Assembly: GCA_048213135.1 (NCBI GenBank)
Contig: PS015014.1
Location: 60,973-124,972, forward strand
DNA: 64,000 nt
Direction of reading: 5' to 3'
Source of the DNA: Reclinomonas americana ATCC 50394
Lineage: Eukaryota; Jakobida; Jakobea; Jakobida
The first letter of the stretch is position 1. Each line of letters starts with the position of its first letter. Shown piece by piece: positions 47,586 through 57,341 of the stretch. Under the pieces are notes generated by a model. That model was not told where the DNA came from. It did not search any database and saw only the letters and a list, made by a program, of their open reading frames with translations. The position numbers and the translations under genes are program-made.

Positions 47586-48150
47586 ATGCCTGTACGGAAC
47601 TCCACAGACCAGTTGTTGCAATTGGTTACTCTGCTGGAGCAGCGACAGATGCTCCAGGAGCTCGGGCGGCAACATATGCTCCAGGAGCGGCAACAGATGC
47701 TCCGTGAGCAGGGACAGCAGCTCCAGGAGCAGGGACAGATGCTCCAGGAGCTCATGCGGCGACTGCAGCAACAGGAGCTGCGACAGCGGCTCCATGGCCA
47801 GGCGCTAACGGAAACCGTCCTAGGCCTGCTGTGCCGTGATGCTAGCGCTGCGCAGCCGCCACACCAATTGCAGTCCAGTGCTGGCAGTCTCGAGAAGACA
47901 TTGGGGCACAACACGGTAAGACCGGCGGACATATCGCAACGTCTTTTCGATGGGAAGCTGCTTATAGTTGTGTGCATGCGTGCAGACTTGTCGGTGCAAA
48001 GTGTGCGCATGCGCGTTGAGCTGCATTCAAGGTGGCATGTATCGCTTGGCCCAGTTTTCTCGCGAGGCAACAAGCGCTGCGGCTGGCAGCAGCAACGTTG
48101 AAACAAGGGGCTTCGAATTCTGGAAGGAGATTGACGCCTGCTTTGTTTGA
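47586..48150 (+). CDS. Glutamine-rich coiled-coil protein with QMLQEL repeats, unknown function
   Basis: Starts MPVRNSTDQLLQLVTLLEQR and continues with about six short tandem repeats of the type QMLQELGRQ / QMLREQGQQ (47648-47800), a strongly predicted coiled coil encoded by repeated cagatgctccaggag units. Then LTETVLGLLCRDASAAQPPH. A GTAAGA donor at about 47914 joined to an AG at about 47985 gives a tail with TCRCKVCACAL and end FEFWKEIDACFV, stop at 48150. Without that intron the frame would stop at 48101. No family recognised. The repeat array may be recent. Confidence 0.5.
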
Positions 48151-48524
48151 GAGCAAAAGAAGAGTGAAAACGAACAGGACAACTGACATTGAAGTGGTGG
48201 TTCCTGGCGCCTGGTCGTTTCTCACTCTGAAAACATAAGTATACCGATCGGACTAGCGACCTGCGGCGGTCGGTAGTCCCGATCGGCCGATCCACACAAC
48301 ACATGTACAACAAAAACCCCATCGTACAAAGATTTCTCGTGTGCGAATTCAAAGCGCTGCGGATTAGCGACCTTCGCAATACAGTTTTAATAACATGGAC
48401 TGCAGTCAAGGCCGTCCATGTTTGTCGTTCTCGGCAGTTAACGTTTTCGGAATGCCACCAAATCCACAGTCCACCCAAGTGACCAAAAACGCAATCATAT
48501 CAGTGTTCTCTTTCCACACGCAAC
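48151..48524. other. Intergenic region with palindrome
   Basis: No gene seen. Holds an imperfect hairpin at 48244-48286 and a related word (attagcgacctt near 48365). It must also contain the promoter of the ArfGAP gene. Confidence 0.6.
48244..48286. repeat. Imperfect inverted repeat (hairpin)
   Basis: Left arm ccgatcggactagcgacc and right arm ggtcggtagtcccgatcgg pair over 18-19 bases with one bulge and one mismatch around a 6-base loop (tgcggc). It is intergenic. It could be a transcription or processing signal, or the end of a small mobile element; there is no direct evidence for either. Confidence 0.7.
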
Positions 48525-51036
48525 ATGTCACAGAAAGTCCAAGAGCGTCATCAGAAGATCCTGCGCGACCTTGTGCAGCTTCCCGACAACCGCCGTTGCT
48601 TCTCGTGCTCCACTCGAGTTGCGTCATCTGCAACAGTTGTCGACGCAGTACGCACACACATACACTCTCTCTCTTGCTCTTTGTACATTCCCTCCCCTGT
48701 CAGTGCTCTCTCTCTATGTGCGAGAGACAGAAAGAATGTGTGTGGACACACCCAATTTGCTGTGTTGCTCATGTCCACACCATCGTCGCTCGACACGCGC
48801 ACACACGCAACACACACACGCGCTCAGCCGCTTCTATGTGTACGCATGAGCACGCGTGTCTCTGCGCGCGTGCACCACGTGCGCGGTTTTCTCTCTCGCT
48901 CTCTTTCTCTTCACACTGCATCACTTTGCGTGGGGTTGTCAATGCCCGCCACCACTCTCGCGCGCACACACGCCCACACTCTCGCTCCCTTCCACTGATG
49001 CGTGTTTCTCCTCTCGCCGCGCACTCGTGTTCTCCTGCCTGCACACTTGTGTTGTGAGAGTTCTATTTTTCTTGCAAGCTCACATCCACGCCACACACAC
49101 ACACACGCGTTCACAGGGCAATGTGTACGCGGTGCTGCCGTTCAACATCTTTGGTTTGTTGTCTACTTGCTGCCTAGAGGTAAATCTCCTCCCCTCGCCA
49201 CGTCATTGACTCGTGTATCTCTTGCTATGCAGTCTGCACGCACTGTGCCGGCATTCAGTTTCGTCTGTTTCTTGTCCTCGGGAGTCGCACTGTTGGCTTA
49301 CTGTCTGTGTCTGTGTCTGTGTGTTTGTTTGTGATAGCCGCAAGTTCACCAACCACCGCGTCAAGGGCATTGGTATGGCCAATTTTACCCCCGATGAGGT
49401 CAAGGCGCTGCAGGAGGGCGGCAACAAGGTCTGCTGGAGCTCGCTGACTTGCGCGCGCTCTCTCAATCTATCACACTCACCACCATCACCTCTCGTCTCT
49501 TTTGTTTCCCCATTCACAGGTCGCTCGCGATGTCTGGCTCGGCCAGCTGAAGGACAGCGACATTCGCCTGCCCGACCCCAAGGACGATCGGTTCGTATTC
49601 GGCCGCCCCTTCTCTCGTTGTTCATGCACTGATCTCTCTCTCTCTCGCTCTCTTGTTTGCAGTCTGATCGAGGCGTTCATTCGGAGCGTCTTTGAGCAGA
49701 AGCGCTACTACCGCGAGCCAGGAGAGGGTGGCTCGGGCGGCTTTGACGACGATGTTGCGTCGCACGCAAGCATCACAATAGTGAGAGGATTCTTGTGTTG
49801 CTGATCGTGACGCAGGGTGAGGTCGATTCCATCCCGCAAGCCGACGTCCGCGAAGTCGTGAGGGAGCTGCCAAAGCTCCATGTTGCGTCTTTCTGCCTCT
49901 ATAACGCGCCCTTGGATATTCTTATGCTCATGAGAATGAACAGGTGTCGGATCCGGGCACTCGCCCCCGCTCTGGCTCGGGCCGCAAGATGCAGCTCGGC
50001 GGTGGAGGTGGTGGTGCTGGTAGCTCTGCCACACACGCTCGCCGTGATCACTCGCCCGAGAAGCCGGCGGCCGCGGAGAAGCCAGCTGCCGCAGCCGGTG
50101 GCAAGAGCGGTGGTGTTGCGTCACTCGTGCACAAATTTGGTTTATCGCAGCAGATGATTGACATGTGCATGGTTGGCTTGCAGGATGATCCATTTGGATT
50201 CTTTGATGGCCCCGACCCGCATGCCAGCGCCGCCAAGGCACCTTCGGCGGCCGTGGCTGGTGAGCATGCGTCATATCACGCGCGATACATGATGTCCACT
50301 CACTCACGTGTACGTGTTGCAGGTCTTGATGAGTTTGACGCCGCGTGGGACGATGATGGAGTGCGTCGTCGCATGTTTTTTTGATTTCATGTTGGCGCTT
50401 GCTTTCACTCACTTCGTCTGTTCTGTCCAGGCTGCGGCTGCGGCCTCGGCAGCACCTGCCAAGGACAAGAAGTCGATTGTGTCGGATCTGTTCAAGTCGG
50501 TGAGTCGCTCCCCCTCACTTTACCACTGTACCTCTTCCTTCCTCTGACACATGAAATCAGATGCCGGGTGGTGGCTTTGGTGGTGGTTTTGGCGGTCAGG
50601 CGGCACCCTACGGCGCCAACCCGTACGGCGCGCAAGCCAATCCCTACGGTCAACCGGCTGGCGGCAACCCCTACGGCCAACCGGCCGGTGGCAATCCGTA
50701 CGGACAGCCGGCTGGTGGTAACCCCTACGGGCAGCCGGCTGGCGGCAACCCGTACGGCCAAGCTGCGGGTGGCAACCCATTCGGCGGAGCTGCTGGCGGC
50801 AACCCGTTCGGTGGTGCTGCCGCGGGCGGTTACAACATGCCGCAGCAGGCCAACCCCTACGGTGGAGCCGCGCAGGGTGGCAATCCGTTTGGTGGACAGC
50901 AGGCGCAGGGCGGCAATCCGTTTGGTGGTGGTGAGTTCCATTTCTGTCCATTTTTCCCCTGTGTTTGTTGTTCTCGTACTCATGTCAGTTGTCGCCAGAC
51001 ATGGGTGGCTTTGGCGGTGGCTACCCGCAGCAGCAG

Positions 51037-51071
<35 letters not shown>

Positions 51072-51862
51072 GCAGTACCAGCAGCAGATGTACGCGCAGC
51101 AGATGATGGCTCAGCAGCAACAGCAGCAGATGATGATGGCGCAGGGTATGCTCCCGTACGGCGCCGCTGGCGGTTATGGAGCTCACCAGGGTGAGTTCCA
51201 CTCACCCCCTCCGACCGTGGCGTTGGTATGTACTGACTCCACTCCGTAGGTATGATGGGCGGAGGTCTTGGAGCTGGCCTGCCGGGCATGCCTGGTCAGT
51301 CAGCGCCACAGCCTGGCGTCGGTGGTGGCTTTGGAGCACCTGCACCCGCACCAGTGAGTGTCACGTCTCGTGTTTCTGGATGATTGCCACTTGTTGATTT
51401 GATTTTTTTGTGTCGACGCAGGAACCCGCTGCCCCTGATCCATTCGCGGGCATTGTGGACTTGAAGCACGCTAATGTGGCCAAGAAGCCTGCCGGTGCTC
51501 CCGCTCCGGCACGCCCAGCTGGTATGTTGCTTGCGCGCTGACGCATGCATTCTCATGTCTGTTTCGTCGTTTGACGTGTTTTCTTGCGCCAGCTGCCCCG
51601 GCGGCCGCACCATCAAATGGATTCGGCGACGCGTTCGGCGCCCCTGCTCCCGCTCGTGCCCCGGCACCCGCTGCCTCGTCGATGAGCAGCAGCGATCCGT
51701 TTGGTGACCCATTCGGTGCTCCGGCGCCTGCGCAAGGTACGACAAACGCTCCCGCTTGCACCTCTCAGTCTACGCCTTCTCACACCATTCTCTCTCCGCA
51801 CAGCGCCGAAGCCTGCAGCTGCTCCTGCGGCGGCCGCTGGCAATCCGTTTGACTTCTTCTAA
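48525..51862 (+). CDS. AGFG-like ArfGAP with NPYGQ/NPFGG repeats
   Basis: N-terminal ArfGAP domain split over several exons: MSQKVQERHQKILRDLVQLP, CFSCSTR joined to GNVYAVLPFNIF, VCTHCAGIQFR, KFTNHRVKGIGMANFTPDEV, ARDVWLGQLKDSDIRLPD, LIEAFIRSVFEQKRYYRE. The zinc motif C-x2-C-x16-C-x2-C is complete (CFSC and CTHC), and an Arg follows as in active ArfGAPs. After a linker comes a low-complexity tail: about seven NPYGQPAGG units then NPFGG units (50600-50935), a Gln-rich stretch (51027-51130) and a Pro/Ala end with DPFGDPFGAPAP and final GNPFDFF. NPF motifs bind EH-domain endocytic proteins, as in AGFG1. Introns at 48618, 49754 and 49882 start with GTTGCG; the first is about 500 bases long. Arf-GTP hydrolysis in endocytic or Golgi traffic is inferred from the family. 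Confidence 0.9.
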
Positions 51863-52048
51863 GCTCCCCTGTCAACCACTTGCCCCTCTCTCCCTCTCTC
51901 TCCTGTCGCTAGTTGGCATGAAAAAAGAAGTATTTCCGTGTAGTTGCTGTCCCTCGCTCGGACAGTTGTCTTTGTCTCGTTTCCTCACTCTCTGTTCCTT
52001 TTTTTGACTCTTTCGTTTTAGTAAACCTCCCATCTTTCTCTCTCTCTC

Positions 52049-52693
52049 TCATCGATAGTATCGCTGCACACTGTCGCAAATGGCCTCGACACCCGACTTG
52101 GCGTCGTCCTCGCTCACATTGCGCGGACACACCGCCCACCAGCACACAAGCAGCGTGTGTCGCAGCTGTGCAAACGAGGCCGGCAGCATCTCCACCGGCG
52201 CACTGCCAATGCCGAGATCCAGCAGCGCGGACAACTCGCCAATGCCCTCCGGCAACGCGCTCAGCTCCTCATTGCCGTCCACATGCAGCACCTGCAGTCG
52301 CCGCAGCTGACACACCTCATCCGGCAGGCGGCGTAACCTGTTACGATCCACTCGCAGCTCACGCAGGTGCACCAGCAGTGCAATCTCCCGTGGCAGCTCC
52401 TCCAGCGCATTGTCATGCAACGCCAGGTGCGTCAACGAACCCGCCAATGAGCGACACAGTGGCGCTGGTAGACACCCGCGCAACGCATTGTGATCCAAGT
52501 ACACGTGCACAGTGCGCCTGCCGACCGCCTCAGCGACCGCCTCCCACACCTCGTCTTCCACGGACTCCAGCGTGCGATCATGAGCGTCGATCACCACCTC
52601 CTCGTGTGACGCATTCTGCTCGATCGCTGTCAACGTCGCCAGTGACGAGAGTCGCCACACGTGGTCGTCGCACGCAGGAACACGCCACTCCAT
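52049..52693 (-). CDS. Leucine-rich repeat protein
   Basis: Single exon of about 214 residues, start MEWRVPACDDHVWRL (ATG 52691-52693). About five LRRs of the plain cytosolic type: VYLDHNALRGCLP, LTHLALHDNALEELPREI, LRELRVDRNRLRRLPDEV, LQVLHVDGNEELSALPEGI, LLDLGIGSAPVEMLP. It ends ICDSVQRYYR. There is no signal peptide, membrane segment or attached enzymatic domain. LRR proteins of this kind are binding scaffolds; the partner cannot be told. An upstream in-frame ATG at 52870 is possible but lies inside the divergent PDCD2L gene. Confidence 0.85.
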   Translation of the reverse strand: MEWRVPACDDHVWRLSSLATLTAIEQNASHEEVVIDAHDRTLESVEDEVWEAVAEAVGRRTVHVYLDHNALRGCLPAPLCRSLAGSLTHLALHDNALEELPREIALLVHLRELRVDRNRLRRLPDEVCQLRRLQVLHVDGNEELSALPEGIGELSALLDLGIGSAPVEMLPASFAQLRHTLLVCWWAVCPRNVSEDDAKSGVEAICDSVQRYYR

Positions 52694-52765
52694 CCAAGGC
52701 GCAAAGAAAGGCGAAGGAAGGACACGATCGCGCGCGGACGGGACACCACTTTGTGGACGGAAGGA
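52694..52765. promoter_or_regulatory. Divergent promoter region, LRR gene / PDCD2L
   Basis: Just 72 bases lie between two opposite start codons, so the core promoters must overlap each other or the coding exons. No classical motif was recognised. Confidence 0.45.
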
Positions 52766-54239
52766 ATGGGAGAGAGGGAGGTGTGGCTGGCGACCGCCAG
52801 CAGTGACCCCGTGTCTACAGTGGACGAGTACACCTCCAAGGCCGGCGGTCGTCCGGTGCGTGCACGTCACACACTCACACTCTCTTCATCCTCTCACTCT
52901 TCCTGCACACCAGGTGTGGCTGGTGCCGCCTTCTGCTGGAAGTGATGGAGAAGGGGTGCGCTGTCTGTCATGCGGAGGTGCACTGTGGCTGCTCGTGCAG
53001 GTGCACTATCCCATGTGCGGAGTGGAGGAGCTGATGATGTTGGTGTTTGGGTGTCCATCGTCTGCATGTTGCGGCAAGCCGGGCAGGTGCGTGCGAGTCG
53101 CCTGTCTCTTGAGCTCCTCGGTGGCGCACTCATGTGTGTGCGTGTGTGTGGTCAGTGTGAGGGCGTTCCGATCGCAGAGGAGGCCTGCACCAGTGGCAGC
53201 GACGACGACTGCAGCTGCGGCGTCGCCTGTTGTCAAGTACACGGCCACGTTTGCTGTCAGCGATGACTGGGGCGCAGACGATGACGACGACGAAGAGGAA
53301 GAGGAACAAAAGAAGGTGGTGGTGGTGGAGGAGGAGGAGAAGGTTGTTGCACCGGTAGCATCGCAGGCGTCGAGCAGCTCTGGTGCGATTGTTGAGGAGG
53401 GCGAAGAGGAGGTAGAGAAGCCGGAGGCCGTGGCCGAGGTCGAGGTGGAAGGGGAGGCCGAGGTGGATGTGGATGCTGACATTGAGGCGCTGCTGCAGCT
53501 GCGATTACAGCAGCTGACGGGCGATCAGCGAAGGAAACCGAGTTGCGACGACGACGCCACTCGTTCACCAACACAATCGCGTCACTCACTTAGATGTATG
53601 TCGCAGAGCGATCGGCAGCGGCTCAAGCACCGTCGACCGACGTCGGAGAGGAACTAGGGGGAGGAGGAGGTGAGGCATCTGGCAGCGGCAGCAGCAGTGG
53701 TAGTTCGGCTGCTGGCGTGGCGTTCCCGGAGATGTACCTGGCTGTGTTTCGCGAACCCGATGCCTCGGCCGAGCTGGCCGACGACGACGAGACCTCTCGA
53801 CTCATGCACGAGTACGAGGCGCACGCAGCAGAGCGCGAAAGCGAGGAAGCAGAGTCGGCAGCAGGTAGTGGCGGCNNNNNNNNNNNNNNNNNNNNGCGGC
53901 ATGGAACGAGGAGTACGAGACGATGCACGGCGACGCCAAGTACCAGCTGCGCTTCCAGCGTCGCATGCGCCGCTGCCCGGACCAGTGCGTTCGTTTTGGC
54001 GGTCGCCCACTATGGACATGCGCACCGAGCGCTGCCGACACTGCTCCACCACCACCGTGCCCACACTGCGGCGCCGCTCGCTCGTTTGCCCTGCAACTGG
54101 TGCCGACACTGCTGTTCGAATTCGGCGTGCTTACCGGACCCGACTGGTCCGCCATCTACGTGTTCTCCTGTGAAGAGGCGTGTCGGCAGGCCAGCGCCCG
54201 CACCGCCGCCGAGCGCGAATGCTGTGTCGAAGAGCACGT
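52766..54239 (+). CDS. PDCD2L: PDCD2-like protein (PDCD2L), 3' end lost in a gap
   Basis: PDCD2/PDCD2L proteins are chaperones in 40S ribosome assembly (ribosomal protein uS5 in animals and yeast). Exon 1 MGEREVWLATASSDPVSTVD with EYTSKAGGRPV; exon 2 VWLVPPSAGSDGEGVRCLSC, GGALWLLVQVHYPM; then FRSQRRP; a long acidic insert (53265-53500, many E and D); PEMYLAVFREPDA; and the C-terminal domain EEYETMHGDAKYQLRFQRRM, CPDQCVRFGG, CPHCGAARSFALQLVPTLL, DWSAIYVFSCEEAC. The C-x-x-C pairs and the final YVFSCEEAC block match PDCD2L. A 20-base gap at 53876-53895 interrupts an exon, and the stop codon lies in or next to the gap 54240-54259. Confidence 0.9.
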
Positions 54240-54336
54240 NNNNNNNNNNNNNNNNNNNNCATTGTACATCGAGACGACTGATCGACAGACAGACGGACTC
54301 ATCGCAGTGTTTCTTTTCAGTGTCTTTGCTGCGCGC

Positions 54337-54733
54337 ATGCTGTCCATCACAGGCCTCTTCAAGCTCATCATCCTCTTCCTCAACGCTTTTGCCATCCTGT
54401 CAGAGACGTTCCTCGCGCAGAGTTACGCTCTCTCCCACACACTCTCTCAGAGTGTGTCTCTCTCTCACATGAATCGCGCGCAGTCGGTCTGGCCGAGCCC
54501 AAAGGCCAAGGCGCACACGATGCCGCCTTCCTGCGCCAGATAGGCGGTGCCTCGCAAGACTCTGTGCGCATTCGCCTCATGAAGTTCCTGGAGAGCGTGC
54601 GCTTCCTCATGCGAAGTTACACTCAGTCTTCCTCTCATGCACACACACGCACACACTGACTGTTAATGTGCACACAGCACCACTGATCTTCCTCAACACG
54701 CTCACCATGGCCGTGCTGATTGTGTTTGGATAG
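54337..54733 (+). CDS. IER3IP1: YOS1/IER3IP1 homologue, small ER-Golgi membrane protein
   Basis: About 90-residue protein with a helix at each end, like yeast Yos1 and animal IER3IP1, which act in ER-to-Golgi transport. Three exons: MLSITGLFKLIILFLNAFAI and LSETFLAQ; then GLAEPKGQGAHDAAFLRQIG, ASQDSVRIRLMKFLESVRFL and MR; then TPLIFLNTLTMAVLIVFG, stop 54731-54733. The Met at 54337 aligns with the animal start. Both donors are GTTACG or GTTACA, a close variant of the GTTGCG type. It starts 77 bases after the gap that hides the end of PDCD2L. Confidence 0.9.
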
Positions 54734-54792
54734 CACACATTGAGTAAACAACGTTTGATCACGAGTTGTCCTTCTTGTTCGCGCTCTTTCCA

Positions 54793-56268
54793 CATGGCGT
54801 CTTCGTCATCTCCATTAGGCAATGGTGCTCAAGAGGAGGAGGAAGAGGCACTGCGTGAGGAGTTTGAGCAGCTGCTGGAGGAGGCGAGCAGTGAGGATCG
54901 TGTGGCGCGACAGCAACGATTGGCGCAGTTGGTGTTCACACGTGGAGTGCCACGCGAGACAGAGGTGTGCGCACATATGTGAGCACGCGTGTGTGTGTGT
55001 GTGTGTGTCTCACACATGTGTGTGAATGGAAAGGAGGAGGTCATGCGCTTGCAGACGCACATGGAGCCTGGATTGCGCGCGCGACTGTGGAAGGCGTTTC
55101 TTGCAGTGCCGCCATATGAGGCTGAAGAGTTGAGCAACACACTGTTGTACACATGCCACGTGCGCGCGTATTCATGCTTTGTCCACACATGGTGCAGGTA
55201 CTTGAGGTATGTGCATTGCGATGATGAGCTGGAGGCGTGGAAGGAGGCGGCGATCATTGAGGACGATGCACCGCGCACGTTGAAGAAGAACTTTGAGTTC
55301 TCCGCGCGTGCTCCTCAAGACATTCTGCGGCGTGTCTTGTACTGCATCCTGCGTGCGATTCGTTGAGTTGTCTCTGCGTTCTTGCAAGTGACTTGCTCTT
55401 GTGACTGAGTGGGCTCTCTCGCAGCAACGCAAAAGTACATTCAGGGCATGAATGTGACANNNNNNNNNNNNNNNNNNNNCTGGCGCCGTTTCTGGTGGTC
55501 ATGCCCGAGGTCGACGCCTTCTTCTCGTATCGCCGGTTCATCACCATGTTTTGCCCCACGTACTACTTGTCGGGCATGCCGGGTGTGTATGCCGGATTGG
55601 AGGTCTGTCCATCGCTCACCTGTTCTGCAGCTGCATAGTGCTGACACCGTGTCGCAGCTGACCGCCGAGTTGGTGCGCCGGCGCGATCCTGATCTCTTTC
55701 GCCATGTGTTCCAAAGGCCAAGTGGCTCCTTTGATGCCGGCACGTTTTTGGCCATGTGGTTTGCCAGTTGCGCCTCTCTCCTTGCTCCTTCTCCCTCTCG
55801 CTCCACCACTGACACCTGAGAAAAACGACAGAGCTACTCGCCGCGTTCACCGACGTGCAGCCGCTGGAGGAGGTGCTGAAACTGTGGGACTTTATGTTGG
55901 CCTTTGGTGGAACACACATGCTGGTGTTCATGGCCGTGGGGTTCCATTCGCTGCATCNNNNNNNNNNNNNNNNNNNNGGGAGGCATTCATGCAGAGCACC
56001 AAGTTGCGCAGACGCCGTGGCACGCATCGATGATTGCTTCCCCCACTCATGCTGCGACAGGTCGGTGATCGCCAAGTCGCTGGTCGAGGATCGGCATTTT
56101 GAGGCACGCCCGCTGCAACGCGAGGCGCTGGCCGCCGCCGAGTGGACCGCCGAACACCACCCTGACCTGTACGACGACTGCGTGCAGCACTGCCTAGACG
56201 TGAACGTGTGCGAGCGGTTATTCAACACCCACGGTCGCTTCCACCGCATGGCACACGAACGTCGATAA
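54793..56268 (+). CDS. TBC-domain Rab-GAP
   Basis: Acidic coiled N-terminus (MASSSSPLGNGAQEEEEEAL), then a TBC domain: MEPGLRARLWKAFLAVPPY, IEDDAPRTLKKNFEF with the catalytic Arg of the IxxDxxR motif, YIQGMNVT with the Gln finger of YxQ, LAPFLVVMPEVDAFFSYRRF, FDAGTFLAMWF, VQPLEEVLKLWDFMLAFGGT, and a C-terminus ending FHRMAHERR. Both fingers are present, so it should stimulate GTP hydrolysis on a Rab. The short protein and DFMLAFGGTHML resemble the BUB2/TBC1D group, but the Rab target is unknown. Two 20-base gaps (55460-55479 and 55958-55977) interrupt it and some exon limits between 55330 and 56050 are approximate. Confidence 0.85.
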
Positions 56269-56313
56269 AAAAAAAATCATAACCCGCCTCTCATGTGTTT
56301 TCGTGTTCTCTTT

Positions 56314-57043
56314 TTACAAGTGGCGCTTGCCGAGGGTCCTCACACGCGCGTCAAACGTACGCGTAGTGATGGGCTTGGTGGGGCTGAAGAAGGGGCTCAT
56401 CATGACCTTCAGGAACAACTCGTAGACCTCCTTGAAGAAGGCCTTGACTCCGTCCTACCAGCAACAGCAGCACAGTGAGACAACGCGCAATCAACAGGCA
56501 CACACTGTAGGCGCAACTGGCGGCAGGTTATCGTGCAACAACATGAACTGCGCACACAGCACAAGTGGTGAGCGTGAGTCGACACAGGGAACGAGAAACA
56601 GACTGACCCGAACACCCGACGCTGTGATGAACGCCGACACAATGTAGTCATTGAAGCGGTCGACGCTGCCACTCTTCAGAAACCTGTGTTGTTGTTGTGT
56701 TAACATGGGAGCATGTGTGAGAGAGAGAGGAGAAAGAGCGCAACATGGAGGTTGTCTTCCACTGCTCCTCATCGACAAAGTCCAGTGCGGCGTGGATCAC
56801 AAACTGGTTCAAGTGGCTCGAGTCCTCGCGCTGTGCGAGGAAAGTCAGCACACAGAGAGAGACACACACACACAGAGAGAGAGAGCGCGCAACTCGTGAT
56901 CCTCCTGTGAACTCGGCCTGTGTGTGTGACACGAGTGAGCGCATGTGTGTGTGTTTGAGTGTGTGTGCGTGGAGAACCTCATAGATGGGCGTGTCCTTGT
57001 CGCCGACAATCACAAAGCATGAGTACTTGGAAGCGGATGACAT
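56314..57043 (-). CDS. TRAPPC2: TRAPP complex subunit 2 (sedlin/Trs20)
   Basis: Adaptor subunit of the TRAPP tethering complexes in ER-Golgi traffic. Exons read MSSASKYSCFVIVGDKDTPI and YEV; EDSSHLNQFVIHAALDFVDE and EQWKTTSM; FLKSGSVDRFNDYIVSAFIT and ASGVR; FMLLHDNL; DGVKAFFKEVYELFLKVMMS; and a last part ending TLGKRHL, stop 56314-56316. The order and the invariant HLNQFxxHAALDxVDE, FMLLHD and C-terminal LGKRHL match sedlin along its whole length (about 140 residues). Its 3' end faces the TBC gene with 45 bases between the stop codons. Confidence 0.95.
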
Positions 57044-57341
57044 CCTTCACACACAACAAGAAGAAGAGAGAGTGGAGTGATTGTCAATCGACCGATCGCG
57101 CGTGTTGATTGCGTTCGTGTGCGTGTGTGTGTGCAGCAACGTCACAACACACACACAGACATACAGACAGACAGAGAGAAGGTGTGTACGCGTGTGTGCG
57201 CGTGCGTGCGAGAGGGATGAACGCCATCTCTCACTCTTTCTCACTCACTCACGCCCTCTCTCTCTCTCACACTCACACACACACACACTCTCTCTCACTC
57301 ACACTCTCTAGAGAGCGCCTGCTGCCTGCCGTCGCATTGCA
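57044..57341. promoter_or_regulatory. Divergent region between TRAPPC2 and the TFIIB-like gene
   Basis: 298 bases between opposite start codons, filled with GT/CA and CT repeats (57119-57310). No specific promoter element was recognised. An untranslated exon cannot be excluded. Confidence 0.4.

Noticed and set aside
50492-51289. A 265-residue Arg/Ala-rich minus-strand open frame over the ArfGAP tail
   Set aside because: Mirror image of the NPYGQ and Gln repeats; GC-rich repeats leave the opposite strand free of stops.
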